The notes below the pieces were generated by a model. It saw only the letters and a list, made by a program, of their open reading frames with translations, was not told the origin of the DNA and did not search any database. From Phialophora verrucosa (Eukaryota; Ascomycota; Eurotiomycetes; Chaetothyriales; Herpotrichiellaceae): DNA of 64,000 bases. Positions 11,111 to 22,672 of the stretch are shown here, piece by piece. The translations under genes were made by a program, and so were the position numbers. The stretch covers positions 1 through 64,000 of the forward strand of contig MSED01000002.1 of assembly GCA_002099365.1 (NCBI GenBank), read 5' to 3'. The first letter of the stretch is position 1. The number at the start of each line of letters is the position of its first letter.

Positions 11111-12064
11111 GGAGGTTGCATCTATGGTAGAGTCCAGAAGGATGGAGTTACTCTCTGTAGTAGGCGTCCCATGACACACCCGTGATTGTCGTCTGACTTA
11201 AACTCATTCTGAATCAAACATGGATTTGAATTCGTTGGGCAAAACAAACATTACAATACCTACATCCGAACCCTGAAAATTCGCGACTATACAGTTACTA
11301 TCCAGGTGATATGATCGCCGAATGATTCGCTGAGTTTTATTGCCACGAGGGGAATCGTTCTACTTTCTTCACTGTCGAGCTGTTCAGCGTAACTGGACAT
11401 CGTAATTGCCTAATCTGTCTTGGCGGTTCCAATCACCGCGAGGTGCAGGCAGTGACATTATCAAATAATCCAACTCTTTCGATTGGTTTCTTCTCGAGGG
11501 TGGGATGTTCTTTCCCCAGTGGGTTTGCATTTCGGCGAGCTGCCACATCAAAAGACCACTTCAGACCCGTGGGGAAGCTACTCGCCGGTCACCTTCCTCC
11601 CCATCGCTCCCCCCTGACTTCTCCTTCTTCCCCGGACTAACTCCGGAGACACCCCAGACTTGTGGAATCTTTGGGCGAGCTACTCTAGCCCCCCGCAAAG
11701 TCTCCCAAGATCTTCATGCAGACTTGCTGGAGATTACTGGACAACTACGGCGACAATCCCCGGTCTCGCCACAGGCGCTGGCTTGTCGGCATTTGATAAT
11801 GGCTAGAGAAGAGGTTAAGGTCATCATCCTGCTTTAAGCGACAGTGTTCTAGATTGGGAGGTAGTGACTGCCCTCGTGAGCGCTCCCCTGTCCAAAAATA
11901 CAGAAAGCGTACGCCCTCTACATCTATAAAATCTTGCTTTGCGCCCTCCTGTTTGTCAATCTCTGTCCCGCAAGCTTTTCCTCAACCCAGCTCCAAAGCA
12001 ACACGGGAGTCTTCTACCTCAACCTTCTTGATTGTGCCCCGGCCATTATCACGCAGCTCCAAAC
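11111..12064. other. Intergenic, promoter side of the sugar transporter
   Basis: About 950 bp between the P450 stop and the transporter start. The second half is rich in short C and CT runs, typical of fungal promoters and leaders. Short frames such as 11443-11640 show no recognisable protein features. Confidence 0.5.
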
Positions 12065-14053
12065 ATGGCCAACCAAGATCACAAGGGCTTTGACCAAGGT
12101 TTCCAGGAGAAACATGAGAGGGTCGAACATCTGGAACTTCACAATCATGGCCGCGACAACCTTCGAGCCGACAGCGCGACGAGGGCTTCCTTCGACCGCC
12201 GCCACTCTGCATCCGCCCCAGGTAGTCGCCGTAATTCTATGAGAAAGAGCTTTGATAAGGCAAACCTGGCCATGGTCTTTCCCGACTCCACTCACTTGGA
12301 GGTCACTGACGACGGAGAGAGCGACATCGACCAACTCAAAGGGTCGTGGTTCGTCTGGCTCACAGCGGCCACAGCATCCATTGCAGGCTTCCTTTTCGGC
12401 TACGATACCGGCATCATCTCTGCCGTCTTGGTGTACTTGGGCAGCGACTTGAATCACCGTCCTGCCACATCGAGCGAGAAAGAGTTGATCACATCTCTCA
12501 CTTCTGGCGGTGCTTTCTTCGGTGCTATCATTGCTGGCTTGACTGCAGATAAGGTAACCTCCTCTCCCTCCAGATGTGGAAGGCAACTTTTGACATGTGA
12601 ACCATAGTTCGGTCGTAAGCTTGCAATCTACGTCGGCTGTGTCCTCTTCACGGTTGGAGCTCTCCTACAGGCAACCGCATACACCATCGCCCAGATGTCC
12701 GTCGGACGATTGGTTGTCGGATTCGGCGTAGGGTCAGCGGCCATGGTCGTCCCACTATACGTCGCTGAGATCGCCCCAACCAAGGTACGTGGTCGACTTA
12801 TCGGTCTGAACAACATGTCTATTACTGGAGGCCAAGTCGTAAGCTATGGCATTGGAGCCGCATTTGCTCACGTGTAAGTTTAACACTTCCCCACAGTTTT
12901 GAATGAAACTCGGCATTCTGACGATTCTAGTCCTCACGGCTGGCGCTACATGGTTGGCCTTGGAGGTGTTCCGGCGATTGTCGTTGCCTGCTTGTTGCCA
13001 TTCTGTCCCGAGTCTCCCCGTCAACTGATCTACCACGGCAAGATGGCAGAAGCCGAGGTCGTCCTTACCAAAATCTATAAGGGTGCTACTCCCGAACAAG
13101 TCCGCGCTAAAGCCGCGCTCATTGCAGCTGCGTGTCAGGAAGATATGGAACTCAATGAGGATCAATCCCGCTGGGCTAAGATCAAGAAATTGCACACGAA
13201 TCCAGCATATTTCCGGGCCCTTGTTTGCGCCTGCGGTCTCATGGTCATCTCGCAGTTGTCCGGCTTCAACACCCTCACCTACTACTCTTCGACGCTCTTC
13301 GCGCTCGTCGGCTTCTCCAACCCTGTTGCAGTGGGCCTGGTCGTTTCTGGGACCAACTTTGTGGTATGTTTTCCGCCTACTCCCAAATCCGGACTTGTTT
13401 ACTAACGATCTCTGCAGATGACTTGGGTGAACAGCAAGTATTTCCATTCCTCATTGGTGTCCGCATACTAATCCATCCTTCTAGTGATGCTGGTCGACCC
13501 CATCGGCCGTCGCCGTATCCTAGTCACCACCGTCTGGGGCATGTCAGCGGGTCTGATCGCTGTGGCCGTGGCATTTACCCATATCCCCGTAGACACCGAA
13601 ACTCTCGCCGTCGAAGCGACCAAGCCATCTCCAGCCGCGATTGTCGTGCTCGTTTTCATCGTCTGGTTCGTCATCTTCTACGGCGTCTCCGTTGGCAACA
13701 CCGCTTGGATGAGCACCGACTTCTTCCCAATGGAAGTCCGAGCGATGGGAACCATGTGGCTCACCTGCTCGTGCTGGGCTTCCAACGTCATTGTTTCCTC
13801 GACCTTTTTGTCCATGCTCAAAGCCATGACTCCTTCCGGCGCTTTTGGCTTTTACGCTGCCACCTGCGGCATTGGTTGGATCCTGATCTACTTCTTCTAC
13901 CCTGAAGTGTCAGGCTTGACCCTTGAAGAGATTTCCGAAGTGTTCCAACATGGCTTCGGCGTTCGATATGCCAAACAGTTGAGAAAGGATCGCCGCGAGG
14001 AGATCAGGGAGCGTATGAAGAATGGGCCCAAGACTATTGCCATGGCGCACTAA
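12065..14053 (+). CDS. MFS sugar transporter, myo-inositol transporter type
   Basis: Twelve-helix plasma-membrane transporter of the major facilitator superfamily, most like fungal inositol/H+ symporters. Exons 12065-12553, 12608-12873, 12931-13363, 13418-13433, 13485-14053. Introns are 54, 57, 54 and 51 bp. The fourth exon is only 16 nt, and the last intron begins GCAAGT, a GC-AG intron; this pairing gives the family motif MTWVNMMLVDPIGRRR. Other motifs: FLFGYDTGIISAVLVYLG in helix 1, the VGRLVVGFGVGSAAMVVPLY block, PLYVAEIAPTKVRGR, GWRYMVGLGGVPA and PESPRQL. A long charged N-terminal tail (about 90 residues) precedes helix 1. An inositol-dehydrogenase-like gene lies 4.1 kb downstream, which supports the substrate guess. 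General hexose transport is the alternative. Confidence 0.9.
13434..13484 (+). other. GC-AG intron following a 16-nt microexon
   Basis: The donor is A|GCAAGTATT, otherwise a consensus donor, with an ATACTAAT branch region and a CTAG acceptor. Only this GC donor joins the 16-nt exon 13418-13433 to the next exon in frame as N-MMLVDPIGRR; the overlapping GT (AA|GTATTT) breaks the frame. Inferred from frame and motif, not from transcripts. Confidence 0.8.
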
Positions 14054-14793
14054 GGCTTTCTCTGTCTTTCTCGAAGAACCGCCATCTCGGACTGAGGCCA
14101 TTCTCATGAAGACTTTATCGAGGAGAGACAGCCACACAAGCAAGTATATGTTGATTCCCGAGGATAACTCTGTTCTCAGTCAAACGGAACAATCACGGAC
14201 AAAGAAATGACTACATATGGACAAATGAATTAAATATATCCTCACATAATGCCGCGGAACTCTGCTTCACCGTTCACATTTGCATGCTCATAGTTTCAGA
14301 ATCTGTTTACCAGGTACATGCCGGTGACCCAGAAGGCGATGACAGAGAATCAGTTTCTAACATCCGCACCCTCCGCAAGATGTAATACTATTTCCTTAAT
14401 CATTCATCGAATGGTCACCTCTTCCGGCTTCAGAGAGAAGGAAGAAAAGAGAACACTACAAGTTTCACTTCCCCCTGACGTCGAATGACTCGGGTTCAAA
14501 GGCAAAGATTTTTTAGAAGAACTTGAAAAAAAAAACCAGGAAAAGGGTTTCTCCGAGATACGACGCGGGTTGTCGGTTTTTTTTGGTAGGGCGACATTGA
14601 TTTAACTCAAATGTATTCATTCATCTATGAGAACTTCGAAAAAGTCGACTCCTAGATCTCTAGGTCTTTTGCATATGAGGCACTTCTTGCCATCATAACG
14701 CCCCGTATAGATGTATCACGGGAAGTAAGAAGGGCTTTTGAACAGCCTGGCCGTAAAGAAAGTTTTGAGAAAGGCAGTAATACTCTTTTGAGT
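14054..14793. other. Convergent intergenic region
   Basis: About 740 bp between the 3' ends of the transporter and the flavin monooxygenase. It contains A- and T-runs near 14510-14585, fitting polyadenylation regions for both genes. No coding signal is seen. Confidence 0.5.
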
Positions 14794-16887
14794 CTATTCT
14801 AGGTATGGCTCGGGAGCAATGCCTTCAAGGATTGCTTTGATCCTGAGAGCCAGCTTCTTTGAATGGTATCGGCCGTGCTGGAGGGTACCGACCATGAGCC
14901 ATAGGCCGGGCACACCGCTGGTCTTCCAGGCCGTGTTAAGCTTGCCCTCCTCATCCAGACCCCAGATCGGATGGCATTGATTGGCGATCTCGTCACCAAG
15001 AATGCTGCGGACCGACTCAATGGTATTAGTAAAACCAGTGGCCAAAACGATCAAGTCGTATTTCTGCTCTCGATCGCCGTTCAGAACGATGCCGTCTTCG
15101 GTAAAACGAATCGGGTAGCCTTGCTCGACCTTGATTTTTCCGTCAATGATGGCATTGCATGCACCCGCGTCGAAATAGAAACCTCCATTCTTGGTGTAAC
15201 CGAGAGTATGAACTCCCGTGTCGCGTTGCCCACGCCAGACTCTGAAACCTGCTTTTTCCACCTTGGTGATCAATTCTTGATCGGCGTTCCAGATGTCTTC
15301 GGCTGTTCGACGGAATAGTGCTTCACCTGGACCAACTGGGACACTATAACTTAGTCGATCTACTGTATCTAGGTCTGGCCTTTTGTGATCTTTTGGTTCG
15401 TAGAGGGGGGCGAGTATCTAAAAACCAAAGTTAGCCGGGCACATCTCCACGCGAAGTGATCGTACCCTTGGGACCGATTCATCCAGAGACATCAGGTAAG
15501 TTGGTGATCTTTGAAGGAGAGTCACGTCGATGCTACGACGAGCAAAGTCGTAAGCGGTATCCAGGCCAGAAGAAGAGGTTCCGACCACGAGGACTTTCTT
15601 ACCCACCCATTCGCGAGCTGAGCCGTGCTGGGTAGAGTGTCTGACCGTGCCCTTGAAATCTTCAATGCCTGGGATATCTGGAACGAAGGGCAGACCAGCG
15701 AGCGAAGTGGCAACGATAACGTGTTTTGGTTGAAATGTTCGAGTGTGTTTGTCCTCCTTCGTCCCACGTTGGATGGTGACCTCCCACTCACCCGTGGAAT
15801 TCTGTGAGGCCCCAACAACGGTCGAGTCGGTCCACACGATCAGCTCAAGGGCACTCACGTACCATTCGAGCCAGTCACCCATCTTTCCGGCTGGAGTGTA
15901 TGTTGGCCAGTGGTCCGGGAAAGGGAAGTAGGGGAAATGGTCGGCCCAGTGGGGAAAATGGAGAGAGAGATACTCGTATCTATTTCGCCAGTTGTCTCCG
16001 ATACGCTTGTTGCGCTCAACGACGAGGGTATTGACGCCAAGGGCCTTGAGTCGAGCGGCAATGTGAAGACCACTGACTAAATTTTAGCTGGTTGTCCTTC
16101 AAGTGGGAGAAATGGCAACTCACCAGTGACCGCCACCGATCACCACTACCTCAGGCTCGATGCCCTCCAGATTGTCATCCTCAACTCGCTGGTTGTGCCA
16201 CGACTTGTCTCCGATCATATGACCATCCTTATTGGGGATCTCCGGATAACCTTTTAGACTCTCGATGGCCGTATGAAGGGTCCAGATCTTGAAGCCATCT
16301 TTTGTTTTGACAAGGTTCAAGACACCACTCGCATCGACGAGATTGGTGTCAAACGAGTATACAATTTGAAGCCAGGTAATATCAGGATACGGCCGCTGGA
16401 TCGAAGGGGCAGGATCGATCAGCTTGTAGTTGCTTGTAGGTGTACGAGGGAAAAGGTCAGAAGCCGCTTTCTCGATGTTTTTCGGAGTGTTAAAGGAACG
16501 ATAGTCCCAAGTGAAAGCAACCTTGTCTCTCCAAACCCCTGTCGTAGTAAGTCTCAAAATTTTCATAGCTCATGAAAAGTTGACTGACTTACCACTGTAC
16601 AAGAACAGGTTGGCAAAAGCCTTGGAGTCTCGGCTCTGAATGATCTGTTCCAACTCTATTACGAATTTCTCCGCGATGGTCCATTGATTCGTCTCATCAT
16701 CTTCAGTGAAGTCAAGTACATCCGTATCATTTCCAAAAGTTGGAAGTGGAAAGTTGTACTTGAAGGCATACATGTAGTCATCGGCGACAGGCTTTTTGCG
16801 AGCATCATGACCATAGGCCACAGACGTTTTGTCGGCCTCGAGGAGGGTAGTATGAGCCGGAGGCTCCGTAATAGTGATGGAAGCCAT
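14794..16887 (-). CDS. Flavin-containing monooxygenase with N-terminal SnoaL-like region
   Basis: Predicted 646-residue FAD/NADPH monooxygenase. Exons (in gene order) 16593-16887, 16124-16538, 15466-16072, 14794-15417; introns 54, 51 and 48 bp. The 48-bp intron at 15418-15465 has a GGCTAAC branch and a TTTTTAG acceptor and removes an in-frame TAG, so the gene need not be broken. The first 200 residues resemble a SnoaL/NTF2-like fold. The FAD-binding Rossmann motif VVVIGGGHCGLHIAARL is formed across the second intron, followed by ERNKRIGDNWRNRY. The NADPH site is KVLVVGTSSSGLDTAYD, and LIVLATGFTNT is the late FMO-type motif. Substrate unknown; oxygenation of a small organic compound, including Baeyer-Villiger chemistry, is possible. 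It sits between the inositol-type transporter and the dehydrogenase. Confidence 0.9.
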
Positions 16888-18184
16888 GCTAGCTGAAATA
16901 CCTGAAGCAGAGAGGCTCTAGCAGTGCTCTATATACTGCAGTAGAGATCATGGCTCGACCATGGGTGGCTGATGGAGGAACCATGGGAACGCCTCGCCTG
17001 TAATTGACCTCTCTAACTATAGCAATGACTTTGGAGGTTGATTTACATCTATTTCAGGAAGTTCTGTTGAGTTGGTGTATGTCGTTCTTCTTGCAACGTG
17101 ATTGCTGATGATCCATGGATAATTACCAAGAGAAGCAGCAAGTCGCCGACGCCTTCCCGAAGTAGAGGTCACCGTCCCCACCACTGGAAATATAGAACAA
17201 TTTCCCACACTGACGGAACTGACCATCAACCACCACCCACTTTCACCACTTTAACTGACAACTGTACTATCATCGCGTACGTGAAGACATTACCTGTATA
17301 GGTAGGCGGTCCGACGTGTCTCGTAGCGAGGTTCTAATCACCTGTACAATGTGGAACACCTTCCACCTCAACGCTGCGGAAAGTCAGAGGATGTCCACTG
17401 GAGAGTTAGGCCGCAGTCCCCTGTAGGAGGAGAAAGTTGCCTTGGACCTCTTCTCAAAGTAATTGATGTACAAACTCGCGGAGGGAAGCTGTCCATTGGC
17501 GTGTCAGACTGTTTCTCGAATCCTGGGATGCTCCGCTCAATGCTCAAGTGCCAACCTGGGGACCGATTCGACGCGGCGCGACTTGCTATTCTCCTACTCC
17601 CATTCCAGAATTTATTTGTGGATATGAAAGTCACTGCTCTTTACTGACCAAAATCAAATGTCTCAACCCCTCGCTGTCAATCCTCATGGCTATCAGCCCT
17701 CATGCCACCTGAACAGTAGGCTGCAAATGAGAACATGGTAAGCCGTAGGTTCAAATGGAAAATTCTGTTGCTCCTAGAAAGACGATAGCTATCTGCGTTC
17801 GCAACCGATCCAGCTTTTACCTCAAGAGCTCAAGAAGGTAGGGAATATTGCGGCATGATCAATAACACGAGCCTTTTCCCGGCCAAGAAGGAACAAAATG
17901 TTCCAATGGCTATCGTCCACTGTCACTGTAGCAGAAGCTTTCAGGAAGCTGTATACTGGTCGATCTCCTGCAATATGGGTCAATTGCCTTCATCAATCAT
18001 GGAAAATCAGATATGTCAAGTCGATGATTCTCGGTCGTACGGCAGAGTAGATTCTATGCATTCTGAAGGGATCTAGAAGTGTAGAGGTTGTCTATGTCGC
18101 AAAGTTCGCAGGCCAGCATAGGCACGCTGCAGCTTGCCAAGGGTCTAAATTGTCACATCATTCGACCGATCGTTAATGCTCAAT
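16888..18184. other. Intergenic region upstream of the monooxygenase
   Basis: About 1.3 kb between the monooxygenase start and the stop codon of the next minus-strand gene. Several short frames (for example 17351-17647) have no recognisable features. Nothing else is seen. Confidence 0.5.
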
Positions 18185-19339
18185 TCAGATACGCTTCCCC
18201 CTTTCATCAAAGTTGATCTTCTTTCCTGTCCTGAAACTCTCCTGCAAAGCCTGTGCCACAAGCAAGCTTGTGACATATGACTCCAACGAGATAGGTATGG
18301 GCTTCTGATCGAGAATTGCGTCCGTGAAAGCAACCAACTCCGACACGAAACTGGGTTTGTAACGATCGTACCAGCTCGATAAGGCTGAAACATGTACGCC
18401 ATTGTTGTCGGAAAGTTCCAATCTGTTGCGCTTCGACACCAAATTCACTGAGATTTTGCCATGCGTGCCAAAAATTTCGGTTTGATTGTCATAACCGGCG
18501 GCAGCAGTGCGTGAGTTGTAGTGGAATGCGATCTGACCGCCCCAATATTGGACGATGCCCACAGCGTTATCGGCATCACGCAAAGATTCATGCTCGAGTT
18601 CCTTAAAGTGAGCGATTGTGCCGAATGCGCATACAGATTGTGGAATGATTGTCTTGTTGCCGGCTTCGAGGAATGAGAGGGTAAGATCAATGTCGTGGAT
18701 AACAGAATCGACAAAGAATCCACCACCTTTTGCAGCATTGGCCACATACGAGTGCATGAAAGGAGCGTCGTCGAGTTTCTCGCAGCCTTGGGATCGAATC
18801 ACCACAGGAGAACCGATGGCTCCTTCGCGGATCTTTTGCACCACTTCTTGATAATTCTCGTCGAACCGCCTGGTGAATCCTACCATGAGTCGGGTTTTGG
18901 GTGCAGCCTGCGCTATGGAGACGAGGTCCTGCACCTGTTCGACAGTTTGCGAGACTGGTTTCTCGCAGAGAACGTGGATACCTCGCTCCAGAGACGTTTT
19001 TGTATGTTGATAGTGGAGTTCTGTGAGGGATGCTATAACCACGGCGTCGAGGTTTGGGAATTGGATCATCTCTTCAAAAGTATGGAACACAGCAACTCCG
19101 TGAGGGATCAGGTTGATCTCAGCCCATTCGAGGTCTTCGTTCGCCGGTGAACAGGCGCACACCAGCCTGGCCCTGGGCACTGATCTGAGGATGTTGAGTG
19201 CATGTTGTTGTCCCATCCTGCCTATGCCTACGACACCGAAGTTCAGGGCTTGCGATTCGCATCGTGACACTCCGTTGGTAATTTTGGTTGAGTGGCCATT
19301 AGTGGTCTGAATTTCGCCCATTGCTGCTGGGACTTTCAT
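18185..19339 (-). CDS. Gfo/Idh/MocA dehydrogenase, myo-inositol 2-dehydrogenase-like
   Basis: Single-exon 384-residue NAD(P)-dependent oxidoreductase. The Rossmann motif FGVVGIGRMGQQHALNI starts near residue 34, followed by the family EKP motif (HVLCEKPVSQ, lysine about 127) and a C-terminal alpha/beta domain with FFVDSVIHDIDLTLSF containing the catalytic HDID-type segment. GKISVNLVSKRNRLEL and SFVSELVAFTDAILD are typical of inositol 2-dehydrogenase relatives, which oxidise myo-inositol to scyllo-inosose. A second Met at residue 7 is another possible start. The inositol-type transporter upstream suggests a polyol uptake and oxidation unit. Other sugar or biliverdin-type dehydrogenases of the same family cannot be excluded. 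Confidence 0.9.
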   Translation of the reverse strand: MKVPAAMGEIQTTNGHSTKITNGVSRCESQALNFGVVGIGRMGQQHALNILRSVPRARLVCACSPANEDLEWAEINLIPHGVAVFHTFEEMIQFPNLDAVVIASLTELHYQHTKTSLERGIHVLCEKPVSQTVEQVQDLVSIAQAAPKTRLMVGFTRRFDENYQEVVQKIREGAIGSPVVIRSQGCEKLDDAPFMHSYVANAAKGGGFFVDSVIHDIDLTLSFLEAGNKTIIPQSVCAFGTIAHFKELEHESLRDADNAVGIVQYWGGQIAFHYNSRTAAAGYDNQTEIFGTHGKISVNLVSKRNRLELSDNNGVHVSALSSWYDRYKPSFVSELVAFTDAILDQKPIPISLESYVTSLLVAQALQESFRTGKKINFDERGKRI

Positions 19340-19750
19340 TCGAAGTTTAATGGCGTGTCGAAATCACAATGTCTCTACAGCGATTTCAACAGTCATGCTG
19401 GGCCTCTACATTTATTTGAAGGCCGGCACGCTCACTCAAGATGTCCACATTCGTATGTGTCTGAAAGGACTCGTGGGGTTTGAACTGCTAAGCTGATCCC
19501 GGTTGCGAAATCGGCGAATATTGCCATCTTCGTGAGACATCGTGGGTAGATCCACCTACCCGGCCATCTGCATGGTTATTCAGAGCATTCCTAAGCATAA
19601 CAATGTGGGATGCAGCGTATCTCGCCAATAGCGGAGCAATGAGTGATCGCCTTAGCGTGCGCTCTCTCACAAGTATGATAACTCGAGATTAAATTTTTGC
19701 TAGCCTTGTCAGGTCTTGGCGGCACAGGCAAAATAACATCTGCTCGTCCT
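19340..19750. other. Intergenic, promoter of the dehydrogenase up to the retroelement
   Basis: About 410 bp of normal-composition DNA. The copia element is inserted immediately upstream of the presumed promoter, with its 3' LTR facing the gene. No other feature is seen. Confidence 0.5.
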
Positions 19751-19998
19751 TGTTGAGCTGAGGCGCTATTTGCAGTCATATATACATATGCCATTATACA
19801 GCTGTCTGTCTTATTTACAGAGGTCTTTGCGCCTTCTTATATATCTGAAAGACGCCTGTGCCTCTCTGCCTTAACACCACCGCCGAGGCACCTCTAAGGC
19901 ACTCGGGGCACTCTTAAGGCACTCTCGAGATATTCTTAAGACGCGCCGTTATCTTAAACGGCGCCGACGAGGTACCTTAGAGTGTGCTCGGTTCAACA
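19751..19998 (-). repeat. 3' LTR of the copia element
   Basis: 248 bp. Compared with the other LTR, its outer half (to about 19870) keeps C and G where the partner has T and A; its inner half is the mutated one. It contains a run of GAGGCACTC-like subrepeats and the hairpin CGCCGTT...AACGGCG, slightly mutated here. The pol stop codon TGA falls inside the first six LTR bases on the minus strand (19993-19995). Confidence 0.95.
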
Positions 19999-20007
19999 CA
20001 CCCTCCT
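19999..20007 (-). other. Polypurine tract
   Basis: AGGAGGGTG on the minus strand abuts the 3' LTR, the position expected for the plus-strand primer of an LTR element. It also encodes the last residues of pol. Confidence 0.7.
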
Positions 20008-22037
20008 AAGGCGTAATTGTCTCTTAATCTCGGCCTGAATATTAACTAGGTTCAGCTGCCGTATGAAACGCTTAAATACCTGTCTTGGGAGAGGTTTTAT
20101 AAGGCCGTCTGCCTTTATGGCGCTGGTAGAGACTTATTCGATGTCGATGGTATCTTCTTAAACCTCTTAACGTAACTAATGCTAATATATATTAATATAG
20201 TGTAGGCGAGTTATAAAAAGAGGTTCCTCGGTCTTTAGAAGGCGTATTATTTATTTATTATTTAACTATATTACTAGGCCTCTATTAAAGCTAAAGTCGA
20301 TATAGTTAAAGAACCTCTACTAGTATAGTAGTTCCTTTATAGATCGAGATAACGCGAGTAACTCTACTTCTATAATTAATATTATAATAGTTACTTATTT
20401 TAAGGCCTTTTAGTTAATCGAGCCGTTATATAAGCTAAAGAGGTACCCGTTAAAGCTCTTCTTGTCTATATTATTAGTAAATATAGCGTTTAAGTAATAC
20501 TTAAATAAGAAGGAGGGTAGTTAGGTAAATAGCTGTATTTTAACCTTTAAAAGGCTTAAGAACGCCTTTATATTTAATTATAAGATATTTTAAATAGCTA
20601 AGATAGGCTAATACTTTATTAGCGAGATATATATACTCTAGTGAGGGGTTCTATAGATGCTAAGAGAGGATTAAGACTATCTTTATAATATTTAGTCTAG
20701 TAATAATAGCTATAAAATTAATTAAGCTAATATATAACTAGAACCTATACCTATCTAAGGTAGATACTTTACCTTTATACTAATTTAGTATATCTATTAG
20801 TAGAGGGGTTTATATAAGGTACTTAATATTAAAATATATAATTATCTTATTAATATAAGAGTCTTAATATAACTAGAGGAAGCGTCTTAGTTTATTATAA
20901 ATAATATATATACTAAGGAACTAGTTAGCCTTTATAATCTCTCTTAGCTTAAGGTCTCTCTATAGTTTATTAATTAGCTCTTATACCTTCGGGGCGTCTT
21001 TCTTTAAGAAGAGAAGAATAATATTATTAATATAGAAGAAGAAGATAATCTAGTTATTTACTAATATATAGTTTACGCCGGGGACTCTCTTAAGGTTTAG
21101 TTTAGTAAGAATATTTACTAAATAGTTATACTAAAGGCGAAGTAACTATTTAAGGTTATATAGAGCCTTTAGAAGTTAAAGGACTTTATTATTTTATTAG
21201 AACTTTAGTAGCTACTTAATTATAATATCTTTATTAATATTACTATTAAGGAAGGTATTAATAGCGTTAAGCTATATAATTTTAAGGTTAAACACTACTA
21301 AGAGTGCTATTAGTGCTCTAAAATATTAAATTATAAGCGTTATAGTATAGTTATCCTTTTAAGAGGTCTAAAGATCTCCTTAAATATAAATTCGCGCCTT
21401 AAACTTATTTAAATAACTATTTATATTAAATTTATATTTAAATATCTAGAGAAGCGGTAATAGCTTATATTAAGGTTATCTAGGAACCTCTTAGAACGTT
21501 CCTCTCGCCTTTAATACCTTAAACTCTATATAGGTAGCTATAATAAAGTATTTACTAAATAGATATTTTCTAAGATCTCTTTAGCCTTTTAGTTCTAAAG
21601 GTAATATATCTCTATAAATCTTTAGCTTATTTAGGTCTTAAGATATTACTATTAATACTAGTGCTTTATTTATTACCCGAGAACCTTCTGCGAGGGCTAT
21701 AGCGAAGCTATAATAGTATTCTAAAGGTTCTTTAGTATTTAAAACGAACTACGTTAGCCGTCTCTTTTTTCTCTTACGCTTTAAACCTTCGGGGAAGATA
21801 TTATTATCGCTTAGTGCTGTAGAAATTTTATACGCGTGTGGTGCTAAGTTTAGTCTCTATCCTATTGGTCTTTCCTGTGTAGCCTATATTAGTTTATATA
21901 CGTCTTCTACCCTTCTAGATAAGGATAAAGGAGGTGTAATGAAGTTATTATCTGTTGTATTAGGCGTGTATATAGTATCTAGTATATTTACCTCTAGTTG
22001 AGATGTTCTTAAAGACTAAGAAGACCTCCGGTATAGA
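20008..22037 (-). pseudogene. Copia pol remnant: reverse transcriptase and RNase H
   Basis: Minus-strand reading gives recognisable copia pol with scattered stops. The active site reads FFYINNIILL (21023-21034 for YINN) where the family has YVDD, followed by KKDAPKV and SYINKI. The tail IKADGLIKPLPRQVF and RFIRQLNLVN ends at the LTR. All visible departures are G-to-A or C-to-T transitions. It cannot encode an active enzyme. Confidence 0.85.
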
Positions 22038-22042
22038 GTAAT

Positions 22043-22667
22043 TTAGCTGCCGTTAATCTATATTATCGGCGTATATATTCTGTACTCCGGATTTTCGTTA
22101 TTTAGTATAAACGCTCCTATTAGCTAGATTTACTAGCGCTCTTAGTATAGTTACTATATATAATCTATTAGTCCGTATAATTATCTTTATAGGCGAGGGA
22201 GGTAAATATAATACATATAATATATAACCCTCTTAACGGCGCCGGAGATAGTAAAATAAGTCGGAATAGATTAAGTTGTATTATAATTATATATAACTAG
22301 TACTATACTTCATCTTCTGGCGGCGCCCTACGCTTTAGACCTCTCTTGACTGTAAGGTTAGCTAGTGGCCGAGTATGTCCTCCCTAATATAACGCTTCTT
22401 AGTTAGCCTACCTTGTGGACCGGGTATCGCGTTATTCGGGTTACCTACCGTGTACATAAGTGGTTCTGGGTGCATATAACAGCGCAGCTGGTTATACGGA
22501 TTAATAAAGCTGTATTGGTGGGTGTAGTGGCGTTAATTATTATACGGAATAATAGGTGTTATATAAAATATAGGCTTATTTACACGGACTAATAGGGATT
22601 TATACGGAATAACGATAATCCGGAGTACAGAATATACACGCCGATAGTACGGATTAACGGTAGCCGA
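22043..22667. mobile_element. Nested inverted-repeat element (MITE-like), 625 bp
   Basis: The ends are inverted repeats of about 75 bp: left TTAGCTGCCGTTAATC against right TCGGCTACCGTTAATC when reversed, continuing through TATTCTGTACTCCGGAT. GTAAT stands on both sides (22038-22042 and 22668-22672), a probable 5-bp target duplication. No transposase frame is seen. The right arm holds five spaced copies of TACGGAATAA-like motifs (22495-22660). The middle, about 22330-22560, is rich in TG and CA and so is far less RIP-mutated than the host retrotransposon. The superfamily is not assigned. Confidence 0.82.
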
Positions 22668-22672
22668 GTAAT

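Noticed and set aside
12014..12586. 190-residue minus-strand open frame
   Set aside because: It is antisense to the first exon of the inositol-type transporter.
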